Of a DNA stretch of 64,000 nucleotides, positions 13,991 through 26,101 are shown piece by piece. Under the pieces are notes generated by a model. It was not told the origin of the DNA and made no database searches. It saw nothing but the letters and a program-made list of their open reading frames with translations. The stretch comes from Pinus tabuliformis. Taxonomy: Eukaryota; Streptophyta; Pinopsida; Pinales; Pinaceae. The stretch spans positions 451,670,014-451,734,013 of the forward strand of contig CM062810.1 of NCBI GenBank assembly GCA_031772625.1, given 5' to 3'. Every line of letters begins with the position of its first letter. The first letter of the stretch is position 1. The translations under genes and the position numbers were made by a program.

Positions 13991-15122
13991 TAGCTACACA
14001 AAAGAAGGCAGTCATTCATATTGGGGACACCTTGAGATTTATAGGGTATGAAAGCTAGCAAGCATGCCAAAGGAGATGGGGCACCCTACCATAAAACCTA
14101 AGGATCAGGGAGTATCATTCCCCTGATAAATGAAGGATTAAATAGAGAGGACTCAACAGTATAAGAAGGCACTATAGAGACTCAAATCAACTCGATTGGC
14201 TTGAAACACAGTCCACCATTGCTCTTGGGTATTTTACAAGGAACAAAGGAAGAAGAGGAAAGAAAGCACTAGGAGGAAATAGAGAAGCATGCAAGATTTT
14301 ATGCACAAGAGGAGAATACATCAACATAAGCTTGGGATGTCAGAGAGGCCACAACAGTAATGAAAAACATGGACATAGATTATGTTTCTCAGAGGATGAG
14401 CAATGCTTTTAGTAGGAGGGTGATGATGAGGCTCATAAATAGGTAAATTATATGGACCTTAATACCACTCTACAACTTATTAAAATTAACTTTTCTCACA
14501 TTTATTTACATATTTTATTATATTTTCCTTAGTGAGAAGGGTAAAGATGATATGTCATGTCATGTGGCCTAATGTGAATTAATTGTAGGATTTGGAGCAA
14601 TTTTGGCTAATCTAAGTGCAACAGCTTGAAGTAGACAACCAAGAGGGATTTTAGGAGATTGGATATCCCTCCTTAACTCCTCAATCACTCGAAGAGTCAT
14701 CCACCAGATCTCATCAGCTCGGAGTTACATGCAACCACACCCACCAAGGTCATTAGTAGCCAAACCAGTGATAGATGAATACAAATTGATCTCGAGTTGG
14801 GAGACAATCCTACCTAAATTTAAGGATGTTGTTGGTATCTTTAGTTGTAGCGTAAGGCCTCATTATATTCAAATTTTTTTGTTGCAGACAAGAGGAATTT
14901 TCAAGCTAAGACATTGTTGTTGATAACTCTTATGTATTTTTTGATATTTTGATAATAATGAGAAGTATTCCCTTGATCCAGCACTGAGTTGCATTAGTGG
15001 GATGAATCTCTTTGGTTAGGGCCCAACCCTAACAACAGAGGTTCATATTTCTTTATATGTATGCTTAGATTACATTCATAGTTAGCTATTGAAGTGATTA
15101 TGGTTTTGTTTAATCTGCACGT
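13991..15122. other. 3' region of element A with possible LTR start
   Basis: No gene recognised. A purine-rich run (AGACAAGAGGAA) near 14886-14897 followed by TTGTTGTTGATAAC near 14912 looks like a polypurine tract next to an LTR start. If so, the LTR was cut at 15122 by element B. No second LTR copy is in the window to confirm it. Confidence 0.3.
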
Positions 15123-16242
15123 TGTTGGCTTAGGGGGTCTTGACCCAGGTTCAGATTTAGTTTCGCCAACCAACAAAACCGTACACCAATGTCCCTTTTG
15201 GCAACAACTTCCATAGCACAGGTTGCAGTCTAACCCGAAGCAGTATTGGTGGATGCAAGAACCGAGTTTCTACATCTAGAGACTAGTGTGATGTCTTCTA
15301 GCGCCTTAGATCTGGCTTATCACAGATTGACAAACTTATATGGATCGTTACTGTAACTAAGTTAAAGCTAACTTTAGACCTTTGTGGAAGTCCACGATCA
15401 GTCTTTCCATACCTTAAACAATTGATTCACCTACTTTCGCGCATCAAAAAGCAACCCTAGATAGGAGTTCACCTAGATCTACTTAATTTGTGAGAAAACA
15501 TAAGAGAAATATCTTTTAACTTTGTAGAAGTGGATAACCATTCATTTCATATACTATTAAAACATATTTAGTGAATTTGTGTAGTGTTCATTCAATATTT
15601 CAGAAAACATATCATTAATCAGCAACACATAAAATTAACATATGCAATGGAAATACTCAGTAATTCTTTAAAAAACTATCTTTATTGTTCTTTAATTCAC
15701 TGATTACAAACACTTCTTATCCTGTGGACACAGCTGCAGGGGTCCACACACTTAACTGTGAACTCTACCTAGGCCTCTTGCATACTTAGCTATAGGAGCC
15801 TCCCTTTCTCTACCTAAGCACATGAAGCATAACCCTCCTGCCTTATCTCTTGTTCAAGAAAATAAAAAATATTCAACATACCCCACTCTCTATCCAAAGT
15901 TATCTCTAACACTTGCTAAGACTCAACTATTTATAGATTTCCTAATATAGTACCATGGCCCCAGGCTCGTGGGTGAGTCTTCAAAACTGATAAAAAGCAA
16001 GGGGCTAACACCCCTTTGACTCCTATCTCTCTATGCACTTCGTGTCACATTTCACATAGAATTTACATATTTTACAAAATTCTTTACAAAAATGACTTGT
16101 CCTGATGATGAACCATGTTGGTTGGTTCGAAACGCATCGACAAATGAGATATCATGTGATTTACACCGAAAAATCTCTCATAAAATTGACTAAGCTAAAT
16201 CAATTATACCCTTAGGGATCCCATCCCAATAGGACCCCAACA
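15123..16242 (-). repeat. Left LTR of element B (3' LTR)
   Basis: 1120 bp with ends TGTTGG and CCAACA. It aligns with 37337-37514 plus 47013-47845 across blocks such as AGGGGGTC(T/C)TGACCCAGG, GAAGCAGTATTGG and GTGGATAACCATTCATTT. It carries a 94-bp segment (16096-16189) that is absent from the other copy. Confidence 0.85.
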
Positions 16243-19200
16243 AAAATATTGTGACTTACCCTCAAGTCACTCAATTGGTTGTTCCACTTTATGGTTGAGT
16301 TCACTGAATTCCTTGGTCAATGCCTAAATCTCCACGGTAATCTCTCGTGGTGCTTGTTGTACCTCCTGGACCACTTTTTTGGTGGTTGGCCCCTCTACTA
16401 GTAGTTGCATAGTCCTCTGGGTCAGTTGCATGGCCTTTAGCTTCTCATGAATGTTTTGTGAAAGCTTGTAGGCTTCCTCTATCCAAGACTAAATCCGGCA
16501 TGTTAGCAAGGACTAATTTTTCTCCAACTCCTGGATTTATATCAACTTGGCTTTGCCTTCCTGTACATGCGTGAATCGCTGAGTTGGCACCAATTCTTGT
16601 GTCACCTTATCGATTTTCTCCTTTGATGCACGCACTACAGCAACCAAATTCATCACTTTGGGTAAGGCCTCTGCATCCTCTAGAATATTTAGCTCAGGCA
16701 CTAAGTTGTAGACCTGCTCAATTTTTGTCACTGGGTTCTTGTGTTGTGTCTATAATTCCTTCTGTTCCTTTTGCATGTAATTTTTTTTTGCGAAAATATG
16801 CTCATTGTTGACTTCAAACTCACCGACGACAATGAGCGTGCACTATTCTATGATATTCACCTCATCTGAAACCCCCTGATGCAACACATGAAGGCTCTAG
16901 AGCAGTAGTGCAGAAAGGTTCAGTCCCATATCCTTCACTATATTGAGCACAATGTGATCCCCGTCCGATTGCACATGGACGGACCCCTCTATAAAGAAAT
17001 GACTCGGAGATCAAGAGTCTGTTAAATTTGTATTACTATGCCACTTCCCTGTGCTAAGTTTTATTGTTCTCCACTCGCCTATCTGACACCCACTTGAACC
17101 CTGTTTTCCTAGATCTGCAGATCACGTAGATCCTTCTAGATGCTTCCTAATGACTTCATGTATTGTTGCTCAAATTTTTGCAACACCTTTGTTGTTGTGT
17201 CCTGTATCTTGTTGTCGATCTCATCAAGATCGTCTACTGTAAGTACCATGGGATCAATATGCGTCTTCTTATTAGTCTTGTGCTTCTTCCACTGTAGGCT
17301 CGTTTGTTCTTATCCATGCTTCTTCAACATGAAAGGAGTCATCTACTCATCACTGTCACATTCTTCTTGCTTTGACAACTCTTTCTCATCAGTATGATGC
17401 AAAGTAGACTTCTCACTCTCCTCAACATCCTTCCATTCTTTTTATGCCTACTCTTTAGCAGTGGTCTCTTGCTCCAGACGTGCCTTCTCTATAGCTTCCT
17501 TAGCAGCCTCCTTTTTCTTTTGGTTAGCCAAGTTGCACACAACTTTCTGAGCAATGTCCTTCCCCTTTTGCGCAATAGATATTTCTTTGCCTTTCCTAGT
17601 TCCCACCTCCAACATTGTAGGTGTGTGCCACTCCAGTGGGAAATACCCTACAATTTCTTGCACATCCATCTCGGACACTAAATAAGGCAACACATGCCAA
17701 GCTCCTTCTAAGTCCTTTTGCATGCGGATTGAAACATTGTGAAAGTTAGCCTTGAACTCCGCATAGGCTGATACTTTCCCGAAAAAGGTTCAGACAACCT
17801 TGGCCACTGATTGATCACCATCCGAAGTTCCATCTGGATTAGGACCTAAAAAATCTTTGTTTCCTTGATGCGTTCTGCATCCATCGTAGACCAGAGGGAG
17901 GCGAACCGCGCTGCCTCGGGAAAATAATACTTGTGTGGAGGAAATTGGCTATCCTCCTGCAACCTGCACGCAACTAATACAATGGAAAAGAGAAGCCAAG
18001 CATGATGAAATGATTTTATTTATTCTTGGGCTTCTCAGCAATTCTCGAGGAACTCTTGGAAGAGATACTTGGACCAATTATACTGCATGCCCTTCATGCA
18101 ATGTGCAGTAGCTAACACTACCAGTGCCAGAACATCATCTGCGCAACACGTCCTCATAATCTTGCTTGTGAGGATCTAGGTAGAGAATTTGACTACCTGG
18201 TATGAATTGACATGATAGAGTATCCTCGCGACTTTTTCACAAGACCATACTCCTTCATCTTATCAGCAAGCTTCTTTTCCTCTTTTTCCCTCAAAACTCC
18301 TTGGTAGGGTCTAGTCCTTTATAGGGTAACTTCATTATCCTATAGATCAACATGTAAGTGATTGGAATAAGTTGTCCCAGCCATAGGATCCAATCATGCA
18401 CTAGCGCAAGGAGCTATCACACAAAAATTGTATTGATAGGTGAGCGGTGATAATGTGGTTCTAAAAGCATGTTCAACAACCCTGACTGCTCAACACTGCG
18501 TACCCACTTCATGGGTTCTAACTATGTAACTATGGTTTGATCATAGTATATCTTTTCCATATACTTATGGGTCGCTAGATGCATAAATGTTTCATGATTT
18601 TCTGGTCCCAGTCCTCCATTTTCAACAACGGATGTGCGTGAGCTTAGGTCCTCCAAATTTAACCTGCTCTGATAGCAGGGGAGTGGATACCCCAAAGTTT
18701 CCTGAATCGAGATCCTTGGTCAATTTAGTTTTTCCATTTTGTCGAGGGATGTGCTCAAGAGGCATAGAAATAGGTTTGATTCCCTCGGAATCCACTTCTT
18801 TGACACCTTGGTATTCCTCTTCTTCTAAATTCACTACTTTTTCTAGTTGCTTATCCTTCTTCTCCTTCGGTTGTGCCTCTGTATGTGTCCTTGTTGACAT
18901 GCACACTGGCACCAGCTTCTTATATTTTCTTTCACGGCTGATTTCTTTTCTTTCATGGTGAGATACTTTTATTTTGCCACAATTTGTTTCGGCATAGGCG
19001 ACCTCGACATGATGGGAACAACAGTCATAGACTCCATACTAGATACTTCAGGATGTGGTGCATCGGATGCAGCTACTTCAGAAATAATGGCTTTGGCGAC
19101 GTTAGTAGCAGTCATCTTCTTAATGAATAGCTCATGGGCTACTACATAATAGTTCGCAAACAAGGGGCGTGTCAAAAATTCTTCCCAGAATGCTTGGTTC

Positions 19201-19600
19201 ATATGCGTTAGACAACAAAATGCACAAGCAACTCTTAGAATGAAAAGTATTCTTTGTTGGACCAGCATGCATAATTTATAGTGGGATTTGAATTCAAATA
19301 CGACACTCCCTCGAAATTCTAATAATAAATGCTACTTTGGAGACATATCTTCAAAGATGTTTTCCTTAATTTCCACCTCCCCACTCCTCTTAACTCCTTT
19401 CTGGCCATCAAATCATGAATAATAACTCCAATGATCTTTTTCCTACTGGGCTACGTGACACCATCCTTCATGGTGCAGTGTCCTGAGTGCATCTTCAACT
19501 GGTGCACCCTCATCAATTTTTGTGCAACCTTCTCACTGCCTTGTCCTCCACATCGAGCAATGTAGTTTAGAGTCCCACACTCCCTTGCAACTGCTTGGAG
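16243..19600 (-). pseudogene. Post-integrase accessory ORF of element B
   Basis: Between integrase and the 3' LTR lies 3.3 kb whose minus strand is clearly protein-like but heavily broken. Readable blocks are 19268-18969 (FILRVACAFCCLTHMNQAFW start), 18912-18622 (Glu/Lys-rich), about 18250-17800 (LALVVLATAHCMKG and YYFPEAARFASLW stretches, in shifting frames), 17723-17448 (K/E/A-rich, helix-forming) and 16731-16537 (coiled-coil-like, ILEDAEALPKVMNL). It has no gag, protease, RT, RNase H or integrase motifs, and no clear membrane segment. The arrangement (globular part, charged linker, coiled coil) resembles the units at 11925 and 54303, but sequence homology among the three is not shown. Function unknown. 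Confidence 0.5.
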
Positions 19601-20930
19601 CACTAAGACTATCCTTCCGCCATATAATCATTGTGCAGGATCCCCCGTATATAGCTTTAGCATGCTCCCATTCACCCTTGCTGAGAATGGATATCCATTC
19701 AACTTCATGAGCTAAAATGTACCACCATCTATAATTTTCTTGACAATATATGGTCGTAATAAATGAATTTGGAATTTACTCGTAAATTTAGTGAACTTAA
19801 TATCATATAACAACACAAGATCATTTATCTTGAATGTGTGAAGCTTGATATGGAAATCATATGCTGATTTTTCGCGTTCCTTCTGTACTTGTTGGTGGAA
19901 TCTTGCCAAAACTCACTCTTCCTCTAACTCCATTAGTTGCATGATCTATTCCTCGAAAGCCTCACAATCCACCATATCTATCAAATCCACTATGTGCATG
20001 CTAGCCACAATGTACTCCATGGGCATCACCACTTCGACCCCATAAACCAATCTGAATGGTGTTTGTCCTATCAGCTTCTTACACGTTGTCCTATAGGCCC
20101 ATAACACTGTAGGTACGTGCACATCCCAGTCATTCCACTGTGCCTTACATACCTTTGTCAATGCATTCTCTAATATTTTCTAAGAGCTTTGACAATCCCA
20201 TTTGCCTTCAAGTGATATGGTGTACTCTTCTGATGATAGACCTAGAATTCATCTGTCATCATGCTAATTGTTTCATTCAGAACGTGCATTCCCGTACCAC
20301 TCATCAAAACGTTTGAGCATCCAAACCTTGTTAAGACGTGTTCAAACAAGAATTTTGTTGTCGTTGCCACTGTACACTCCTTAACCGACCGTGCTTCCAC
20401 CCATCGAGTTAAACAATTTGTCGCAATGATAGTGTAGCGTTCACCCATTTTCTTTCCAAGTGGCTGAATTGGCCCAATAAAGTCGATCACCCATTTTTAA
20501 AATTCGTGTAAAGAGACCTGAGGATGTAGTAGTAGTTCGTCCCTCCATGATGGTCTGCCAGCCCTCTAACATGCAACACACAATTTACAGTATGCTTTGG
20601 AATCTTTGTGCAATGTTGGCCACCCGAATCCTATGCACAAAATCTTCTAGGTGGTTTTCTTCCTCCCATAATGGCCTCCCGCAACTCCCCTATGAACTTC
20701 AACAAGAATACTATCATGCTCAAATCTGGCACATATCTTCACAAGATTTCATCTGCCCCCATTTTGTACAAATGCCCCACAATGACTGAAAAATTTGTTG
20801 TGCAAACCACTAATTCTTTCTTTTTCTAATTTGTATCTCCTTTAGGCCCCATTCTTGTAGTTAATAAGTGAATAATTTCAGTAGAATCGTCATTAGCTAC
20901 ACCTACTGCAAATATATGCACATCTGACAA
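19601..20930 (-). pseudogene. Integrase of element B, catalytically dead
   Basis: Three blocks make up the protein in order: a zinc-finger remnant about 20800-20560, the catalytic core 20490-19946 and the C-terminal domain 19909-19712. The core shows DFIGPIQP, then ATNCLTRWVEA where families have ATDxLTRW, and LMSGTGMHVLNET where they have SDQGTHF. Two of the three catalytic acids are therefore lost (Asp to Asn and Asp to Gly). Then come [22 protein letters not shown], the usual post-core block, and LVLLYDIKF...RPY in the C-terminal domain. Stops separate the blocks. The N-terminal end is cut by the insertion of element C at 20951, and the matching upstream half (RT and RNase H) resumes at 32198. 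Confidence 0.85.
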
Positions 20931-20946
20931 GCCTTCCTCCAAATTA

Positions 20947-20951
20947 CTGGG
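20947..20951. repeat. Target-site duplication of element C (left)
   Basis: CTGGG immediately before the left LTR; repeated exactly at 32193-32197. Confidence 0.95.
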
Positions 20952-22697
20952 TGTTGAAGCCCCGAAAATCGGGTCGACAGCAAGGGGGATACCCACCCGG
21001 TCTGGAACTTGGTTGGCAGCTCCTTGTCCGTTTGGTATAGCGGGTCCGATTGGGGATAATGGGACCAGTTTCCTAATCTAGGGGGGTGTGTGTGTGTGTA
21101 GAGTTGGATGATGCTGATCTAGAGGTATTTTAAGCTAATTTAATTTGAACTTCTAAACTGACTCTATGCTATTGTAATCTAATAAAAACAACACATCTAA
21201 TCTACGCTAACCCGGGGTGTATTTCTTATATTATGCGATCTAAAGAGATTTCGAACAATAACTAGTAATAAAGATCATTCAGCTATCATAAGAATAGAAA
21301 TCAATTAAGATAAACCATTCTGCATAAAAAGTTAGGCAAAACAGTTGTGAACAGCATATCGCATAATAAGTTATTCATATGTCAAGCACAAATAAGTGAC
21401 TCCACCGTACAGAAGTGCCAAATGGTAACCCACACATTCATACATTAACATATAAACAACTAAAACTGCATATCACTCTAAGAATATAAGCAGAAATTGG
21501 TCAAGAGATAAAAGTACCATTTATGACTGATTTCACTCATAAACTTCAAGCAATAACGATTTATCTCTACTTGTTCTAATATCTACTAAGAGTACAGAAG
21601 TGCAACATCAGTAGCAGACATTAAATGCAAACGTTGATAAATCTTGATCCATCCATTCATCAAAAACCCCCTCCGAGGGTGCAAAAGTGCATGCTATGAG
21701 GACAAGTTTTTTGACATATTTCCGGACCCTTCTCCAAATGCCATGAGAAGGGTTAAATACTACTAACTAATTAATCTTAATTACACAAATTTAGGAAACA
21801 GCTTCAAATGACCGCCCTTCTACTAAAACATATTTATTTCTAAAAATTGAATCTAATTTCTAACCGTTTCTGTATCTTCTCCTTAGTGTTGTAAGCAATG
21901 CAATGTTCACCTGAGAAGAGTCGGCTGGTTGTCTTCTCCTTTCGTTCGAGCTATAAAAGTAGAAATAACAAGAGCTGGCACCGCTTTCTGACAAGCTAGA
22001 AGATATTTTCAAAAATCTTCCTCTGGCTTGGTGTATTTGCTGTGTGTATACTTGGTATAACCCAGATTTCTTTCAAACTCATTGTGTTGTTGCTATTTCG
22101 GTCTCCGGCCATGTGAATGACTCAATGAGTTAGGGATTTCATTGCCTGAACAATTTTCTGTATTGCAGATTGCTTCCGTTCTTTGTTCCAGGCTTTTCTG
22201 AAGCGTCTTCCTTTCTTAGCGTCTTTCTTTTTGCTTTACCCAGTCTAAGCTTCAGGATCTTTTGTAAACATGCCGCTTTTGTGCACCTTTGACTCTGAGT
22301 CTTGAATAGTCTATTTTCATCAGTGTCTGTTGAGTGATACTCTGGAATCCGTGGTCCTGCTGCATGCGGCATCTATTTGCGAAGGCATCTCCTCTCTGTT
22401 CTCTGAGTATTGGTGCTTTCCCCTTTTCCTTAGATGTTTCCTGGATATTGATTTATATTAGTTGCTGCCTTACATTTTACGCAAAGGAAAAGAGAAACGA
22501 CGAAAAGATTGACATGAAAGCTTTAAGTTCTAATGAATGCATAGTCATGACACTCATAATGACTTGACTCTTCGAAAAACGCAACACAATCATTCTTGGA
22601 TACTTTGGCGTACAATCATTAATTTCCCTTAAGGTGCACGCTCAATTTTGGGTTTATAGACTATGTCGAGGAAATTTTGCGATGAGTGGTTTCTGCG

Positions 22698-22815
22698 ATT
22701 CGCATCGCAGTATCAAGGATTGCGATGTCAAGAAGTGTCATCGCAGGAATTGATAGTCTCATTCATCGCAGATCGCAAATCGCAAGATCACAGATCGCAA
22801 GATCGCAGATTGCAA
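22698..22815. repeat. GATCGCA / GCGAT motif cluster in LTR
   Basis: Words GATCGCA, ATCGCAAGATC and GCGATG recur in both orientations. The matching stretch in the other LTR (about 31777-31864) lacks 31 bp of them. Slippage or unequal exchange explains the LTR length difference. Confidence 0.8.
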
Positions 22816-23081
22816 GATCGCGTTTTATCATTCAATCACTGTGTGCTGCTTATGCGATGTTGCCATATGCGACATCGCATATCGGCCGGCGGTGATTCCT
22901 TAAGTTTCTCATTTAAGGGCGCTTTCAATATATGCGATGTGATGAATTTCGCGTCGCTTCTTCACAGCTTATTTACGCGCATAGGAAATGCTTCACTCTC
23001 TCTTCGTGATGCGATATAACTTTAGGGAGTAAAAATACGAAAATTTTGATAAAAATATTTTTTGGATTTTTTGTTAAGGGT

Positions 23082-23126
23082 CCCCCTTTGCTTGGTGTTA
23101 TTGCTAATACCAAATAAAGAAGGGGG
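23082..23126. repeat. Imperfect hairpin near LTR terminus of element C
   Basis: CCCCCTTT...TTGGTGTTA-TTGC-TAATACCAA...AAAGAAGGGGG folds on itself. The same hairpin is at 32130-32174 in the other LTR. On the coding strand it lies at the start of U3. Confidence 0.8.
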
Positions 23127-23144
23127 TTGTTGGTGACCACAACA

Positions 23145-24256
23145 ATGGCGATTCACTGTGAAGAACCAGTTATCTCTGCTTTTCTATTGAATTTCCACTT
23201 CCAAAACAGAAAAATTTTTGTATGTCTAAATTTTGTTATGGACAGATAGAGTACATTACCCTTTATCTTGTCAATGATACTTTGTCTCAACCTTTTCATA
23301 TTCCAATTGTTTGCTTCCTCGGGCTTAGTTCCTGTATTCACACCAGACATTACTTGGTCTTTTAAAGATAAAATAAAGTCTTCTCTGCGTACTGGCTTTT
23401 AAAATATGCTCATTTATCGTAGGTAGAGCCTCTGCTGCCTGCAAGAATCCATAGCCTCGACAGAGTTACCTGTTATCCAACAATGATCCTTTATCCCGCT
23501 TGAGATTATTTACAACATTTCAGAGAAAAAACTTTTTGACACTTTTTCCTTTTTTATTCTCTAAAGAACAATGTCTTGGTTTGGTGGCCAAATTATGACA
23601 CAGTCATTCACTTGATTTACACTTTTGTTGAACAAGCTGGCTCGTGATGAGACCCCTTGTCTTTTGATTGCAATAATCTTGAGTCGTTGCCTGTTTTGGT
23701 AGACAGTATTTGGCAAAGTCAGCAAGTTATAATATCTGTGATCATGATAAGCCGGCTCGTGATGAGACTTTTTATTCTTTGAGATATAGTGTTTTCTCAG
23801 ATTATTCCTCTGAATGCTGCGATTTCCCTTAGCAGGGAGGAAGTCATTGTTTTTCCTTAAGAAAGCTCTGGACGACAATAATAGAGTTTGAAAACAGCAG
23901 CTTTACAGAGAATATTTATTTTATTATTGATACCTTTCATTGTGCTGATATAAAACAATTTTTTACCAAAGGTTGCTTTCATCAAAGTTTTTTGAGGTTG
24001 AAACTAACATCATATTTAGGATAAAGTTAACTCTATTTGTCAATAATAAAAATCAGATTTTTCGAAAAGTTTTGCTACTTGTGCAAGCGAAATCAAAATC
24101 TGATAGAGGATTGGTGTGCTCTTTCATGAATCCTTTTAGTGACCATCTACAACTGGCTTTATTTATAAGAAAGAGAAAAACAAATAAAAACTAAAACTAT
24201 CTTACAAAAATAGAAGAATGATCTTCTATGGAAAATATATTTTAAGAATATGTCCA
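23145..24256 (-). other. 3' noncoding region of element C
   Basis: 1.1 kb between integrase and the 3' LTR. The minus-strand ORFs at 23878-23561 and 23350-23153 have no recognisable motif. No clear polypurine tract sits against the LTR at 23145; instead the plus strand there reads TGGCGATTCACTG, resembling the primer site of element G. Confidence 0.5.
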
Positions 24257-25353
24257 TTAACAGGCAAAGAATCTCTTATACCTGCCAAATCCTGCAACAC
24301 AAACGTCGATGGGCCTATGACTTCTACAATCTGAAAAGGACCAAGCCACAACTTCTGAAATTTCGTATGTTTGCCCTTTTTCTTCATAAGCCTTATCCCA
24401 TTTCAAAACTAAATCTCCCATCTGAAAGTTTTTTCTGGTCATTATGCTTGAGTCAAAAGAGGATTTTATTAGCGCCTGGTGATGAGCATGGGTTTTCTTA
24501 GCTTGTTCTTGTTGTTCTTCTAATTTGATTATTTCCATTTGTCTCAGTTGTAAGGAGGAAGTAGATACTTCATCGATGTATTGTACTAAAGACAAAGAGG
24601 GAATGACTAAGTGAGTTGGAAGAACCACTTCTTTCCCATAAACTAAATTAAAGGGAGAAGTGCCGATTGAAGATTTCTTCATAATTCTATCGGCCCATAA
24701 AGCATTTACCAGTGCTTTGTGCCAATTCTTTTGGTTTTGGTTGACTGTTCTTTTAATAATCTTGACTAGGTTCTTGTTTGTTGATTCAGCCAATCCATTA
24801 CCTTGTGGATAGTAGTTGGCAGAATATTTCAGTTTGAACCCCCTTTTAAGTGCAAACTCAGTCATTGCATTTCCAGAAAAGTATGAGGCATTATCAAACA
24901 TTAAGGCCGTTGGCAATCCAAACCTAGTGATTATAAATTGATCTATGAATTCAATAATTTTTTCAGAATTAGCTGTCTTGAGAGGAACTACTTCTACCCA
25001 TTTAGTAAAATAATCAGTTGCCGTGAGGATATACCTATGCTGCTTAGAAGAGTGAGGAACGATCTCACCTATATGTCCAAGCCCCATTGATTGAATGGTT
25101 GCTCGATGTTAACTGACTGTAGTGGCATGGACGATTTCTTTTGTTTCCATGCAGCAATCTGGCAGACTTGGCATTTCCTTACGTAATTGTATGAGTCTTT
25201 GAATAGCATGGGCAAATAATATCCTCCACGTAATAGTTTATGTGCAGTAGCGTCTCCAGCATAGTGTCCCCCTACTGGTCCGTCGTGGAGTTCCTCATAC
25301 GTATGTACCTCTTCAGATGAGTTCTCAGGAATTTGGGTTGCTCCAGCTAACAT
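24257..25353 (-). pseudogene. Integrase of Tat-like element C
   Basis: Inserts the reverse-transcribed DNA into the host chromosome. The N-terminal HHCC zinc finger is read at 25353-25069 (ELHDGPVGGH...H, then KCQVCQ). The catalytic core follows at 25087-24257 and keeps all three acids: Asp in ATDYFTKW, Asp in MFDNASYF and Glu in NGLAEST. ALWADRIMKKSS and FNLVYGKEVVLP follow, as is usual. The zinc finger and core are separated by a one-base deletion near 25070. A one-base gain in a G run near 24330 shifts the C-terminal SH3-like part, which can still be read in another frame to about 24250. A stop upstream (25408) separates it from RNase H. The catalytic site itself looks undamaged. Confidence 0.9.
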
Positions 25354-25407
25354 CTTGCAGAAGCCTTGACCTCTTATGATGTTCGCTGGCTTGATCTCAA
25401 GATCGTA

Positions 25408-26101
25408 TTATTGTAAAGCAGTAATCCAATTTGCTCTCGTTTCGCCCACCTCCTTCTGTATGAGAAGGTTTCTTACCGCCGGAAACGGTACTACGACTTT
25501 GGTATGGGCTTTAAGTAAGAAAGGTCTGAAATACTTGATCGCTTTGAAAACAACATATGCTTGTTTCTCCACGTCTGAATAATTGAGTTCAGCACCTTGT
25601 AAGTTCGAGCTAAAAAATGCGATTGGAGCTTCCGCCTTCTCTTGATTTGCTTGAGTTAGAATCGCGACATAAGATTTCTCTGAGGAAAATGTGTATAAGA
25701 TAAAAGATTCTGAAAAATTTGGGGTCACCAAAGATGGAGCATTAATGATGGCTTGTTTAATCAAGCTGAATGCTTCATGCTCGTCTTGACCCCATTTAAA
25801 ATTTGAATTCTTTTTTTATCATATTTCGCGAAGGAGAAACAATACGTGAAAAATCTGGGGCAAATCTCTTTACAAAATTGATTTGACCAAGGAAAGATTG
25901 CATGGATTTTTTGTTATGAGGCATGGATATTTCGGAAATTTCTTTGATTCTGTCAGGTTCAACGTGAATACCAGATTTTGACACTATGAATCCTAGCAAT
26001 TTCCCTTCACTTAATGCGAAAAACGATTTCTTTGGGTTAAGTGAAATCCCATACCTTAAACATCGTTGAATGATTTGTTTCAAGTCTTTGAGATGGTCAC
26101 T
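25408..26101 (-). pseudogene. RT C-terminus and degenerate RNase H of element C
   Basis: 26083-25796 continues the RT thumb (RYGISLNPKKSFF, LLGFIVSKSGI, SFLGQINFVKRF) in the same frame as the gene before it, after a TGA stop that a C-to-T change in a CGA codon would explain. One extra T in a T run near 25795 shifts the frame. 25764-25408 is the usual Ty3 RNase H fold (ILYTFSSEKSYVAIL, PIAFFSSNL, YSDVEKQAYVVFKAIKYFRPFL). In active enzymes the first motif reads D-A-S and a later one T-D-H. Here the first Asp is Thr/Phe and the last is Phe, while the Glu of EKQ remains. Catalysis by this domain is unlikely; it may serve only as a connection domain. A TAA stop follows before the integrase. Confidence 0.85.

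Larger units (their letters stand above)
20952..23144 (-). repeat. Left LTR of element C (3' LTR)
   Basis: 2193 bp, starting TGTTGAAGCC and ending GGTGACCACAACA on the plus strand. It is 31 bp longer than its partner, which equals the extra GATCGCA-type repeats near 22790-22840. It includes a short GT run near 21085 and a strong hairpin at its right end. Short ORFs inside, such as 22663-23019, are repeats read as protein. Confidence 0.95.

Noticed and set aside
22698..22840. Possible CRISPR-like array (short repeats)
   Set aside because: Repeats are 7-10 bp without regular unique spacers and lie in a plant LTR.
22663..23019. 118-residue plus-strand ORF in the LTR of C
   Set aside because: It consists of GATCGCA repeats, and the corresponding frame in the other LTR is changed by the 31-bp difference; no motif.
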